Shown here: positions 36,808 through 44,466 of the stretch, one piece after another
Layout: the number at the start of each line of letters is the position of its first letter
Position numbering within the stretch: the first letter of the stretch is position 1
From: Pantoea sp.
GTDB lineage: Bacteria; Pseudomonadota; Gammaproteobacteria; Enterobacterales; Enterobacteriaceae
DNA length: 64,000 nucleotides
Reading direction: 5' to 3'
NCBI RefSeq assembly: GCF_028283705.1
Contig: NZ_JAPWKD010000008.1
Coordinates: forward strand, 62,001-126,000
The notes under the pieces: model-generated
The model's input: the letters and a program-made list of their open reading frames with translations, nothing else
Told to the model about the DNA's origin: nothing
The model's database searches: none
Position numbers and translations under genes: made by a program

Positions 36808-37086
36808 ATGACCTTGAATGATGTTATAAAACAGCTGGATAGCTTAGACGATGAAAATACTATCTATGTGAAGAAGCCATGGAGTCCTGACTCAGAGGCC
36901 ATTGTTGCAACAGAACCTGATGAGGGGGGCGTGCCGGATGAAGCAGCAAAAATAAATGCAGAATATTTTTTAGAGATATTCTTGGCTAATGAGTTTTTAG
37001 AAGGTTGGTTATCAAATCTGGATCAGGAACCGTCAGTTAAAGATCAGTGTCTGCGCTTGATCAAATATGCTGAAAATGATGCCTGA
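36808..37086 (+). CDS. immunity protein for the WHH nuclease tip
   Basis: A 92-residue acidic protein that starts 1 base after the tip's stop; a longer in-frame start at 36745 would overlap the toxin and is less likely. Pattern: VIKQLDSLDDENTIYVKKPW, then EPDEGGVPDEAA, FLEIFLANEFLEGWLSN and a final short helix. It is distantly like the 101-residue protein at 40185-40490 (L..L.D...IYV, acidic E/D run, FLE, a final D/Y-rich helix). Acidity suits binding to a nuclease's DNA-binding face. Family name not certain. Confidence 0.7.
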   Translation: MTLNDVIKQLDSLDDENTIYVKKPWSPDSEAIVATEPDEGGVPDEAAKINAEYFLEIFLANEFLEGWLSNLDQEPSVKDQCLRLIKYAENDA

Positions 37087-37096
37087 TGCCTAAATA

Positions 37097-37132
37097 AGCC
37101 GGAAGCGATCTGAATGATCCTTCCGGCTTTTT
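37097..37132 (+). terminator. terminator, copy 2 of the recurring hairpin
   Basis: AAGCCGGAAG-CGATC / GATC-CTTCCGGCTT stem followed by TTTTTT, 10 bases after the WHH immunity gene. Same sequence family as 35405-35443, and again followed by a symE-like remnant on the opposite strand. Confidence 0.88.
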
Positions 37133-37136
37133 TACT

Positions 37137-37332
37137 TCAGCCGCCCGCCGTCAGGGTGAGACAACCCGCCTCCACCCTGACGGTGACCGGCTGGCCGGTC
37201 TCAAACCCCGCCTCAACCAGCCATTTTTCCGCGATGCTCATCTGCGGCATATCACCATCGGGCGCTAGTCAACGATAATGCGCCACTGCTTTTTGGATAT
37301 TCCCCGTACTGACTTAGATCGTGCTCAGCCAT
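37137..37332 (-). pseudogene. SymE-like remnant, copy 2
   Basis: On the - strand, from the ATG at 37332 to a stop at 37137, the sequence is alignable along most of 35447-35653 (start region, then IAEKWLVEAGFETGQPVTV-like and GCLTLTAGG end), but small indels break the frame in the first half. A decayed copy of the intact SymE-like gene. Confidence 0.75.
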
Positions 37333-37521
37333 AATCAACTCCTCCGTAGTTGCCTGTGGTTAGCGGTTAAAGCGGGGATGCAGCGTACGCGGGGCAAAAG
37401 TGCGCGTCGGGGTCTGCGTGTTAACGGGCGGCTGAATGCGGAAAAGGCCGCCCATGAAAAGATAATGACATCAGCAGGTTAACCCCGCTAAAGAGTATGA
37501 CGGCACCGGAATCGTCCCTAT
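37333..37521. other. short non-coding stretch before third rhs tip
   Basis: No gene seen. It includes a GCGGGG-rich segment and marks the junction between the symE remnant and the third rhs tip; GC content is like rhs-flanking DNA, so it may be scrambled rhs-element sequence. Confidence 0.35.
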
Positions 37522-38028
37522 GACCCGATAGGGCTGGCGGGGGGGCTGAACCTGTATGCGTATACGCCGAATGCGCTGGGGTGGGTGGATCCGTGGGGAT
37601 TGAGTAGATGTAATATCCACTATGGCGAGTTGGACCACTTGGGACGCCCAACGGGTGTCAGCGCAAGATTGAATGCAAGTGATATAAATAAAGGCACTCA
37701 TGCAAATCCGGCCATTCAGCCACCAAGGTTTATAACTGGAGCAGGTTCCAACCGCGCGCGTGGACATTTGCTGGGAAGGCAATTAGGGGGATCTGGTGAT
37801 GATGTACGAAATCTTGTTACCATCCAGCATCGCCCAGTAAATACTCCTGATATGAGTAGTGTTATAGGACGTATAAGGAAGGCATTGGAACGTGGATAGA
37901 CAGTTGATGTGGCTGTAACGCCAATTTATAAAGGCCCTTCAAGAATCCCGGCAGGGATTACGATTAATGCTGAAGGTAGTGGTGGCTTCTTTGAAAGCTT
38001 GACTCTTCTTAACCCTCCTGGAATGTAA
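37522..38028 (+). pseudogene. minimal rhs tip with NS_2-type DNA/RNA nuclease, interrupted by a stop codon
   Basis: Only about 85 bases of rhs core end remain ([14 protein letters not shown]...[14 protein letters not shown]), joined to a nuclease tip with the signature [23 protein letters not shown], typical of DNA/RNA non-specific endonuclease (NS_2/DUF-type) Rhs tips. The frame stops at TAG 37897-37899 and then continues in the same frame with TVDVAVTPIYKGPSRIPAGI to TAA at 38028, which is the expected end of this domain. So a single nonsense codon truncates the tip after its catalytic His region. Without rhs body it is an orphan donor cassette, now inactivated. Confidence 0.82.
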
Positions 38029-38032
38029 TAGT

Positions 38033-38563
38033 ATGACAATATCTCATTTGAAAAATATTCTAATTCCTCCTCATTCACAAAACGAAAATGGTGCAGGAGA
38101 AACATGGCCTTTGATTGATGGTCAAATCACATTCCCCACGGATTATATTGAATTCATTGAGTCCTACGGTACTGGAAGAATAGCTGATTTCATTGCGATT
38201 CTAAATCCGTTTACAAAAAACGAAGACATTAACTTTTTTGAGCAAAAAAAATTAATATTAGAAGATTTTAATTATCTAATTAATGAAGATTCAAGTTATT
38301 ATAAGTATAACTTATATCCGAATAAGGGAGGGCTTTTACCAGTAGGTATTACTGATAATGGTGATTACTTGTTTTGGGTAGTATTTGACGCTGAAAAAAG
38401 TGATGAGTGGGGGACGGCCATAATTGCGTCAAGATCACCTGATGTTGAATATTTCAATGAAAAAATTACATCGTTATTATTAGGGGTTTTAGATAAAAAA
38501 ATAAAGCCAGCTTCTTTTCCTGATGCATTTCCTTATAAGAAAATCACATTTGATAAAATATAA
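38033..38563 (+). CDS. SUKH-like immunity protein for the NS_2 nuclease tip
   Basis: A 176-residue AT-rich gene 4 bases after the broken tip. It resembles SMI1/KNR4 (SUKH) proteins: ITFPTDYIEFIESYGTGRIADFI near the N-terminus, then NKGGLLPVGITDNGDYLFWV and acidic segments toward the C-terminus. It is intact although its toxin is broken, as expected if protection against siblings remains useful. Confidence 0.75.
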   Translation: MTISHLKNILIPPHSQNENGAGETWPLIDGQITFPTDYIEFIESYGTGRIADFIAILNPFTKNEDINFFEQKKLILEDFNYLINEDSSYYKYNLYPNKGGLLPVGITDNGDYLFWVVFDAEKSDEWGTAIIASRSPDVEYFNEKITSLLLGVLDKKIKPASFPDAFPYKKITFDKI

Positions 38564-38573
38564 TTTAATTAAT

Positions 38574-38612
38574 AAAATCAGAAATAGATTCGATGCATTT
38601 CTGGTTTTATTT
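38574..38612 (+). terminator. hairpin terminator after the SUKH-like gene
   Basis: AAAATCAGAAAT (38574-38585) pairs with ATTTCTGGTTTT (38597-38608), followed by ATTTAATGTTTTTTTT-like sequence. It ends the tip/immunity cassette; its sequence is different from the GCCGGAGG-type hairpins. Confidence 0.7.
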
Positions 38613-38713
38613 AATGTTTTTTTTAAGGTTAGGTGGCAATCATCCAATCGAGAGAAAGCTACTCAGGTGATTGAATAGAATAATGCACTCTGAAATAAGA
38701 TAAAAATGCATAT

Positions 38714-39064
38714 ATGAATCTTGATGAACAAGTAGTTAATGCTATCTTCAAAGAGTTATTTGAAGATAACTCAGAGCGTTATAAGCAGTCTCTAAGCAAA
38801 CCAGTAAATAATGATACTGATACCTATGGTAAAGCAAGAAATGCTCTGGCTAATTTAAGTCTGGCAGAAAGGAAATATATATTTAAATTTATTGATCTCG
38901 CGATCGCTGATAGCGCTTCGGTAATATTAGGTACTCTGGATGGGTCTCATTACTCTGATAATATTGATGGTGATTTTATTGTGACCTATAAAGATGATGA
39001 AATTCAGGGAAGTCTGCAAGATATATTTATAGAAAAAGCTGAAAATAAAGGTATATATAAATAA
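38714..39064 (+). CDS. orphan immunity-like protein (unknown family, 116 aa)
   Basis: Small acidic AT-rich gene without an adjacent toxin. Sequence features: helical N-terminus (NAIFKELFEDNSERYKQSL), LANLSLAERKYIFKF, then a conserved-looking VILGTLDGSHYSDNIDGDF and acidic end. No signal peptide or membrane segment, so cytoplasmic. Ends directly at a GCCGGAGG-type terminator like the ones after true immunity genes, so it reads as an immunity gene whose toxin tip has been lost. Confidence 0.55.
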   Translation: MNLDEQVVNAIFKELFEDNSERYKQSLSKPVNNDTDTYGKARNALANLSLAERKYIFKFIDLAIADSASVILGTLDGSHYSDNIDGDFIVTYKDDEIQGSLQDIFIEKAENKGIYK

Positions 39065-39103
39065 GTCGGAGGCGATCTTGACGATCCTTCCGGCTTTCTA
39101 TTT
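39063..39103 (+). terminator. terminator, copy 3 of the recurring hairpin
   Basis: AAGTCGGAGG-CGATC / GATC-CTTCCGGCTT followed by TCTATTTTAG. The stop codon of the preceding gene lies within its left foot. Same family as copies at 35405, 37097 and 41099. Confidence 0.8.
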
Positions 39104-39129
39104 TAGTCATCCACTGAGGTGTTTTGGCC

Positions 39130-39516
39130 ATGACAGAATATAGTCACGAACAATTAATTTTAGATTCCTTAGCACCAAAGGTGTTACGGCAATACGTTGA
39201 TTTTAATAATGTTAGAAATTTATTTTTGACAAAAAAGGATAGACAAAGGGCATTTGAAGAAATAGATATTCATATTGAAAATGTTAGAAAGAATGGAGGC
39301 TATATTATAGGCTATTCATCGCTCATTAATAGTCTTAAAGCAAGTGTCAATAAGGATATCTATATATTAAGTGGCTACGATGATAAATATGGATTTGATT
39401 TATACCTTGATGAATCAAAAACTAATGTTTTAGGTGTTTCAATAGTAAAGATTAGAATTAAAAGTGAAGAGGAATTAATATGGGAAAAGGAAGGATTAGG
39501 TATTAGGCACCCATGA
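39130..39516 (+). CDS. orphan immunity-like protein (unknown family, 128 aa)
   Basis: Starts at ATG 39130 (TTG 39124 is possible). Cytoplasmic, charged, no known motif: helical first half (VLRQYVDFNNVRNLFLTKKDRQ, then EEIDIHIENVRK) and a beta second half (DIYILSGYDDKYGFDLYLDE). The end is followed by a degenerate version of the recurring hairpin (39520-39557: AAGCCGGGAATGATC...GATCTTATC then T7). Interpreted as another stranded immunity gene. Confidence 0.5.
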   Translation: MTEYSHEQLILDSLAPKVLRQYVDFNNVRNLFLTKKDRQRAFEEIDIHIENVRKNGGYIIGYSSLINSLKASVNKDIYILSGYDDKYGFDLYLDESKTNVLGVSIVKIRIKSEEELIWEKEGLGIRHP

Positions 39517-39597
39517 TTTAAAGCCGGGAATGATCTGACTGATCTTATCATTTTTTTAATTGTATATATTATTTGTAGTGGTTAAAAAATTTAATCA

Positions 39598-40074
39598 ATG
39601 AGATTATCTCAAAAATCAATTAATAGAATCAGTAATATTAACTGGTTTGCAAATGTTGGGGTAATGCAAAATATCCCTGATATAATCGTTGAAAATAGCC
39701 TTTCAGAGGCAGCTTTAAAACTATCTGAGTCTCAGTGGGAAGATACAACACTTGAAGCATCAAACAGCATTTCTGCTTTCGTTTCAGTTAATTTTCCAAA
39801 GCTATTTGATGACTGGAACATAGTAGCGCAAGAAGCAAGGTTATTTTTTGATGCTAAAATTACCTCATCTATTCCTTCCATAAATGGTATTGATAATAAT
39901 CTGCTGATTCACTGTGTCAGTTGGGATATTACGCATTATTTTATTGAGGATTATTACAAAGAGTGTTTGCGTGGTGATTTATTCTTTAACAGGCTTGTTT
40001 CTGTATATGAGTCCGGTCATCTACCCTGTGGTTGGAATGGCAAGTGGCCTTCAGGGAAATTGATAATCTATTGA
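39598..40074 (+). CDS. orphan immunity-like protein (unknown family, 158 aa)
   Basis: AT-rich cytoplasmic protein ending with the stretch YESGHLPCGWNGKWPSGKLII, which I have the impression recurs in small conserved hypothetical proteins near polymorphic toxins, though I cannot name the family. N-terminus RLSQKSINRISNINWFANVG, helical middle with EDYYKECLRGDLFF. No toxin adjacent. Function as immunity protein is inferred from context only. Confidence 0.5.
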   Translation: MRLSQKSINRISNINWFANVGVMQNIPDIIVENSLSEAALKLSESQWEDTTLEASNSISAFVSVNFPKLFDDWNIVAQEARLFFDAKITSSIPSINGIDNNLLIHCVSWDITHYFIEDYYKECLRGDLFFNRLVSVYESGHLPCGWNGKWPSGKLIIY

Positions 40075-40184
40075 TCTTTTGACTGGAGGATGATTTTTTA
40101 GTAACTTTGATCGGGAAGTAACTTCCTAATTCACCGGGTGAATTTTATCGAGTTATCGATTTAATTTTTAAAACGAGATAACAT

Positions 40185-40490
40185 ATGCTTATTCTTCATG
40201 GTTTTGATGAGTTACTAGAGAAATGTCATGAATTACCAGATGTTGGTTGGATATATGTTGAGGCGTCTTTTGACTTAGAGTCAAGAGATGATATAAAAAG
40301 TGGAAAATACTACTTAGCTGAGAATGAAGACGAAGAGATGGGCTTTGAGGAAAGCTTTGGCACTTTTTTAGAAGCACCAATTTTTAAGGATGTTATCGAA
40401 AATAAATTAAATCATAACCCTGGATCATCCAAAGATGATCTATTGGATGCAGTTGTTTATTATCTTGAGAAAGATGATTTCTTAGATTGA
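40185..40490 (+). CDS. orphan immunity-like protein related to the WHH immunity protein
   Basis: A 101-residue very acidic protein: LLEKCHELPDVGWIYVEASF, LAENEDEEMGFEESFGTFLE, then a helical end with LLDAVVYYLEKDDFLD. The order of elements follows the 92-residue WHH immunity protein at 36808-37086 (L..L.D..WIYV, acidic loop, FLE, terminal acidic helix), suggesting a distant common family. No toxin remains next to it. Confidence 0.5.
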   Translation: MLILHGFDELLEKCHELPDVGWIYVEASFDLESRDDIKSGKYYLAENEDEEMGFEESFGTFLEAPIFKDVIENKLNHNPGSSKDDLLDAVVYYLEKDDFLD

Positions 40491-40710
40491 TAAATAAAAT
40501 AAATATGGATTATAAGGTTATTTCTGGTTTAATTATCTGCTTCCGTATGCTCACGGCATATAATATTCTGGATGCCATTTTTCTATTTAAAAGCTACAAC
40601 CTAATCAGAATTTATTGGGTAAGAAGCCATCTTACTGACTATTACAACATTGATTAAATGATAGAAAATCATATGAAATTACCATCACCCTTACGTGGGA
40701 GTCGTCTTCT

Positions 40711-41073
40711 GTGGATAAATATAAAGTCTTAGAAGAGTTAAAATCGATAGAGGAAAAGCGAAGTATAATCCTTCCAGTTGCTTATAAGAAATTTTTATCT
40801 GAAGAAGTACAAGATGTAGGAACCTATGAGATAGAAAATAAGCAAGGTGATCCTATTTATATATTTAACTTCATGGATGTCGTTGAGAGAAATGAAACAT
40901 ATACTATTCAGGATGCTGAGCCTGATTATTTTTTAATTGGCCAAGACGGTGATCTTGGGTATTTTATCTGCTTAAAGAATAACAGTGATAAAATTTACAG
41001 CTTAGATCTCGGAGCACTTGGTAGTCTGGATATGGATGAAGAAACAAAAGATCTATATGAATTACGAGCATAG
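40711..41073 (+). CDS. orphan SUKH (SMI1/KNR4-like) immunity protein
   Basis: Starts with GTG at 40711 and encodes 120 residues: EELKSIEEKRSIILPVAYKKFLSE is the SUKH N-terminal helix-turn pattern, followed by strands with EIENKQGDPIYIFNFMDVVE and FLIGQDGDLGYFIC. Ends in the fourth recurring hairpin. The third SUKH protein in the array, so probably left over from an earlier nuclease tip. Confidence 0.65.
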   Translation: MDKYKVLEELKSIEEKRSIILPVAYKKFLSEEVQDVGTYEIENKQGDPIYIFNFMDVVERNETYTIQDAEPDYFLIGQDGDLGYFICLKNNSDKIYSLDLGALGSLDMDEETKDLYELRA

Positions 41074-41098
41074 TCATTATTAGCCAATGTTTATAAAT

Positions 41099-41140
41099 AA
41101 GCCGGAAGTGATCTTAAAGATCCTTTCGGCTTTTTATTTT
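41099..41140 (+). terminator. terminator, copy 4 of the recurring hairpin
   Basis: AAGCCGGAAG-TGATCTT / AAGATC-CTTTCGGCTTTTTATTTT. As with copies 1 and 2, a symE-like remnant on the - strand begins immediately after it. Confidence 0.85.
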
Positions 41141-41256
41141 AACCGCCCGCCGTCAGGGTAAGGCAGCCCGCCTCCACCTTGAGCGACCTCTCTCTACCCC
41201 CCCCCCCCTCATTCAGCCAATTACCCGCGATGCTTACCTGCTGATGCAGTAAGCAT
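41139..41256 (-). pseudogene. SymE-like remnant, copy 3, with a 12-C run
   Basis: On the - strand the order IAGNWLNE ... KVEAGCLTLTAGG stop matches the second half of the intact SymE-like protein (35447-35653), but the middle (FETGQAVTV part) is replaced by a G12 run (C12 on the + strand at 41197-41208) and AGAG repeats. The N-terminal part is lost. Clearly a decayed copy. Confidence 0.75.
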
Positions 41257-41536
41257 ATTCTGATATTTCACAATAGATATAATTAACCACAAATGGTGAG
41301 AAGGTATTTTCTTTTACCTGATTTTCTCAGGAAATCCTCCGTGAATAAACGTAGTTTTTACCGTGTTCAGAATGGTACTTTTACAGGGTCTGATACGTAA
41401 AAATCATCAACCAGACAACCATAACATCATATCTGTTCGTAGTTTATTTCACTCCCTCGGAAACAGGAAGTCTTACAAGAAAATTAGCTCCTCAAAAAGA
41501 TAGCAAGGTTAATTAATCATATCCAAGGATGATCAG
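41257..41536. other. AT-rich non-coding region before the secreted protein gene
   Basis: No gene seen. It probably carries the promoter of 41537-42859. An imperfect inverted repeat lies at about 41300-41335 (GAGAAGGTATTTTC ... TTTTCTCAGG region), and AAGGATGATCAG supplies the ribosome binding site. The rhs-associated array ends here. Confidence 0.35.
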
Positions 41537-42859
41537 ATGATATTAAATAAATATCGTGTTGTGAGCGTACTATTCATTGCTGCGGTTTCGATATCTGTAC
41601 AGGCTGATATTGAAGTGAACGATGTTCCATTCAGTGTTAATTTGTCGGGTACTCCGGCAGATATTCGGCTACAGCAGCGGGCTTTATTCAGTGATCTGCT
41701 GCTGAAAGCCGAAAAGGTCTACACCATCGACATGGATCCTGAACATCTGCTGACCTTTAGCAAAGGGCAACCGGTGCAAAGCCTGACGGTGAACTTCAAA
41801 ACTCAGTCGCAGTTAGATAAAGCCGTCAAAAGCACCGAACTGAAGATTATTCTGCCTGAAGGCGTTGTGCGCTCAACGCAGGGCGATATTGAGGTGCGTT
41901 GTTCACAGCATGCGGATTGCAAGCCTGAGTTCGATAATAGCTGGACAGGTAAAGGAGGACATCAGCTGCTTATCCGTGGGATGGATTTGCAACCAGGTGA
42001 AAGCTACAGCGTGACCATGCCAGTGACGCTGGAGAAAACACTTCCCGCCGATCTTGCGTCTGTCGAAGCGACTATCGGGCAGTCAGCGAGTGTAAAAGAG
42101 GATTCCACGGACCGGATAGTTGCACCGAACAGCGTGATTAGCGTGAAAAAAGCCGTGAAGGTTGAAACGCGGGTGACGATTCATGCACTGAAGGCGGCGG
42201 CGCAGAAGATTATCAATGCGAAGATCTTTAGCGCGCATGTCGTTGCCGAGGGGATGGAATCGACGGACAAACTCAGTCTGACGGACGGCACGCAAACCTG
42301 GCCGATGACGTTACAGCCCGAATGCGATGTCAAAGATGCCAGCTGTTTTAGCGCTGAGCTGCCTATTCCGAGCAATCCCTTTACCTTCAGCCTGACGGCG
42401 GTGGTCATCGCGCAGAATGAAGAGTTAAACCGGACACAGCTGGTCACGCCGCTTAAAGACGATTCCACCGCACCTTTTATCTTCCTTGTACAATGCTCGC
42501 AGGACCCTCTTGATGACAGGCACCCTTGCACACTAGGCTGGGGCGATGAAAACCGTCCTGCACCGATACCTTACCTGGCTGACGATGGCTGGCTAACGCT
42601 GAGCAACATCTATAAACATCGCCGGATAACGGCGGAGTCTTATCAGGCCATTAATGAGGCGATTAAAGAGAGCGGTCCACTCAAATTACGTATTACAAAT
42701 GTGGGCTGGAGCCCGCTTGATCCGTTCAAAAACCAGCAACAAGCCCCGACAATAAACAGTGAGCGCATGGATACCGATGATAAAGATGTACACGGTCTTC
42801 TCACTCCGGGAGGCATTCTCCCGCAATATGGCACGTTGTTTTTCTTCTATGATCTGTAA
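41537..42859 (+). CDS. secreted protein of unknown function
   Basis: A 440-residue protein with a signal peptide (VVSVLFIAAVSISVQA, cleavage before DIEVND). The rest is beta-rich with several cysteine pairs (EVRCSQHADCKPE, ECDVKDASC, VQCSQD...HPC), reads like several immunoglobulin-like or adhesin-type domains, and has no membrane anchor. Base use from about 41640 resembles core genes rather than the orphan immunity array. A bidirectional terminator follows. I do not recognise the family; an envelope or extracellular role is all that can be said. Confidence 0.6.
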   Translation: MILNKYRVVSVLFIAAVSISVQADIEVNDVPFSVNLSGTPADIRLQQRALFSDLLLKAEKVYTIDMDPEHLLTFSKGQPVQSLTVNFKTQSQLDKAVKSTELKIILPEGVVRSTQGDIEVRCSQHADCKPEFDNSWTGKGGHQLLIRGMDLQPGESYSVTMPVTLEKTLPADLASVEATIGQSASVKEDSTDRIVAPNSVISVKKAVKVETRVTIHALKAAAQKIINAKIFSAHVVAEGMESTDKLSLTDGTQTWPMTLQPECDVKDASCFSAELPIPSNPFTFSLTAVVIAQNEELNRTQLVTPLKDDSTAPFIFLVQCSQDPLDDRHPCTLGWGDENRPAPIPYLADDGWLTLSNIYKHRRITAESYQAINEAIKESGPLKLRITNVGWSPLDPFKNQQQAPTINSERMDTDDKDVHGLLTPGGILPQYGTLFFFYDL

Positions 42860-42886
42860 TCGCAGCTTCGTGCGGTCGTGGCAAGC

Positions 42887-42918
42887 AAAAAAAAAGCAGC
42901 CTTTTCAGGCTGCTTTTC
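42887..42918 (-). terminator. terminator of tRNA-Asn (bidirectional)
   Basis: AGCAGCCT / AGGCTGCT stem with a short loop; on the - strand it is followed by nine Ts, 9 bases past the tRNA 3' end. On the + strand it is followed by TTTTCTTCG, so it also serves the convergent gene 41537-42859. Confidence 0.9.
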
Positions 42919-42926
42919 TTCGAATT

Positions 42927-43002
42927 TGGCTCCTCTGACTGGACTCGAACCAGTGACATACGGATTAACAGTCCGCCGTTCTACCGACTGAACTACAGAG
43001 GA
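42927..43002 (-). tRNA. tRNA-Asn (anticodon GTT)
   Basis: A 76-base cloverleaf on the - strand, TCCTCTG acceptor stem through the encoded CCA at 42927-42929, with anticodon loop CTGTTAA and T loop GGTTCGAGTCC. It is essentially the enterobacterial tRNA-Asn sequence. Its 3' end faces the T6SS/rhs cargo region, the usual orientation for island insertion, though no att duplicate is visible in the window. Neighbouring nac and cbl match the enterobacterial asn tRNA region. Confidence 0.98.
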
Positions 43003-43020
43003 ATCGTTGGAACGAGGCGC

Positions 43021-43049
43021 ATATTAGCGATGCCGATCCCCGTTGTCAA
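43021..43049 (-). promoter_or_regulatory. sigma-70 promoter of tRNA-Asn
   Basis: On the - strand: TTGACA (43049-43044), 17-base spacer, TAATAT (43026-43021), then a GC-rich discriminator GCGCC, the layout of strong stable-RNA promoters. The transcript would start about 10 bases upstream of the mature tRNA. Confidence 0.9.
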
Positions 43050-43509
43050 AGCCCTCCTGCACACTTCTGGTTTAAGTGCGCGGAAAAGCAGCGGATTGCT
43101 GTTTTTCTGCCTTGAATGATCACAATTCAAACTGCCAGCAAGATCTCACTTTAAACGCAATTCCTCGCAGATGTTAGATGCGTGTCAAAGTTTTGTTATT
43201 TGCCGATTTTAAAACAACTGTTTCAGTGCTTTTATGATGAAAATTTCAAATGGCGTTAAGATGGAATAAATGAACTGCTTATCATCACGGGTGGAACAAC
43301 TTTTATAACCCGAAACGCCGTTTTGAAAATAACTTGTTGATAAGGAACATGTTGCAATGATGAGTTGTTGAAAACCGATAACGTTAAACCAGAAGCCTTA
43401 CCTCTACAACCAGATAAAAAACGCCAGCGACGTTGAATGAATGTAAAAGAATTTTTTCATTCGCGGTATCAGCCAACCTGAGCATGTTAACGATAAAGAA
43501 GGGTTACCT
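43050..43509. other. upstream region of the sugar ABC operon
   Basis: About 460 bases without a gene, AT-rich in its right half. It should hold the promoter of the binding-protein gene at 43510. A palindromic TAACGTTA is at 43379-43386 and a related GTTAACG near 43485-43492, of the kind bound by LacI-type repressors, but no regulator gene is adjacent; the operator call is weak. GAAGGG 8 bases before ATG 43510 is the ribosome binding site. Confidence 0.4.
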
Positions 43510-44433
43510 ATGAACATTAAAAAAGCGTTAGTGACTTCCCTGTTAGCTTGCATGTTACCTGCCGCTGTAATGGCAAAAGATATCCAGGTCGGTGTCTCTA
43601 TGGCGTTGTTTGATGACAACTTTCTGACCATCCTGCGCACCGCGATGCAGAAAGAGATGACTAAAGACAACGTCAAAGGCCAGGTCGAAGACGCAAAAGG
43701 CGACGTATCTCAGCAGCTGCAACAGGTGCAGAACTTTATCGGTCAGGGTGTGGACGCCATCATCGTTAACCCGGTAGATACCAACGCGGTGAAACCGGTC
43801 ATGGATGCGGCCACCAAAGCGGGCATCCCGTTAATCTTCGTTAACCGTAAACCGGCCGGAGAACTGACGGACAAAATGGCCTACGTCGGTTCTGACTCCG
43901 AGCTGGCAGGGCGTCTGCAAATGGAAGCGCTGGCCAAAGCGATGAACGGCAAGGGCAACGTCGCGATCCTGATGGGTGACCTGGCGAACGAATCAACCCG
44001 TGACCGCACCAAAGGGGTGGAGGCGGTAGTCGCCAAATACCCGGGTATCAAAGTGGTACAGAAACAGACAGCCAAATTTATGCGTAATGATGCAGTCGAT
44101 GTGGTGAGCAACTGGCTGACCGCAGGTGATGATATCCAGGCGATTGCTTCTAACAACGACGAAATGGCGATTGGTGCTCTGCAGGCACTGGGTAAAAACC
44201 CGAACCACATCCTGATTGCTGGCGTTGATGGCACGCCTGACGCGTTGCAAATGCTGAAGAACGGCAAGATGGTCGCCACTGTATTCCAGGATGCGAAAGG
44301 CCAGGGTGAAGGCGCGGTGCAGGCAGCCATCAAGCTGGTTAATGGCGAGAAAGTTGAGAAGGTCATCAACATCCCGTATCAGCTGATCACCAAAGACAAC
44401 ATGGCACAGTTCGAAAACCGTAATCAGAAATAA
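43510..44433 (+). CDS. sugar ABC transporter periplasmic binding protein (CUT2, RbsB-like)
   Basis: A 307-residue Peripla_BP_4 protein with signal peptide (ALVTSLLACMLPAAVMA). Typical elements: GVSMALFDDNFL, GVDAIIVNPVDTNAV, FVNRKPAG and IAGVDGTPDALQ. It belongs with ribose/galactose/inositol-type uptake systems; the sequence alone does not decide the sugar. It is the first gene of a three-gene operon with an ATPase (frameshifted) and a permease. Confidence 0.9.
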   Translation: MNIKKALVTSLLACMLPAAVMAKDIQVGVSMALFDDNFLTILRTAMQKEMTKDNVKGQVEDAKGDVSQQLQQVQNFIGQGVDAIIVNPVDTNAVKPVMDAATKAGIPLIFVNRKPAGELTDKMAYVGSDSELAGRLQMEALAKAMNGKGNVAILMGDLANESTRDRTKGVEAVVAKYPGIKVVQKQTAKFMRNDAVDVVSNWLTAGDDIQAIASNNDEMAIGALQALGKNPNHILIAGVDGTPDALQMLKNGKMVATVFQDAKGQGEGAVQAAIKLVNGEKVEKVINIPYQLITKDNMAQFENRNQK

Positions 44434-44466
44434 ACCGATCCCGACAAAGCCGTACGGAGGTGATGT

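Noticed and set aside
34600..41100. CRISPR array or integron
   Set aside because: The repeated hairpins are few, unevenly spaced and lie behind genes as terminators; no regular direct repeats with spacers and no integrase or attC-like sites.
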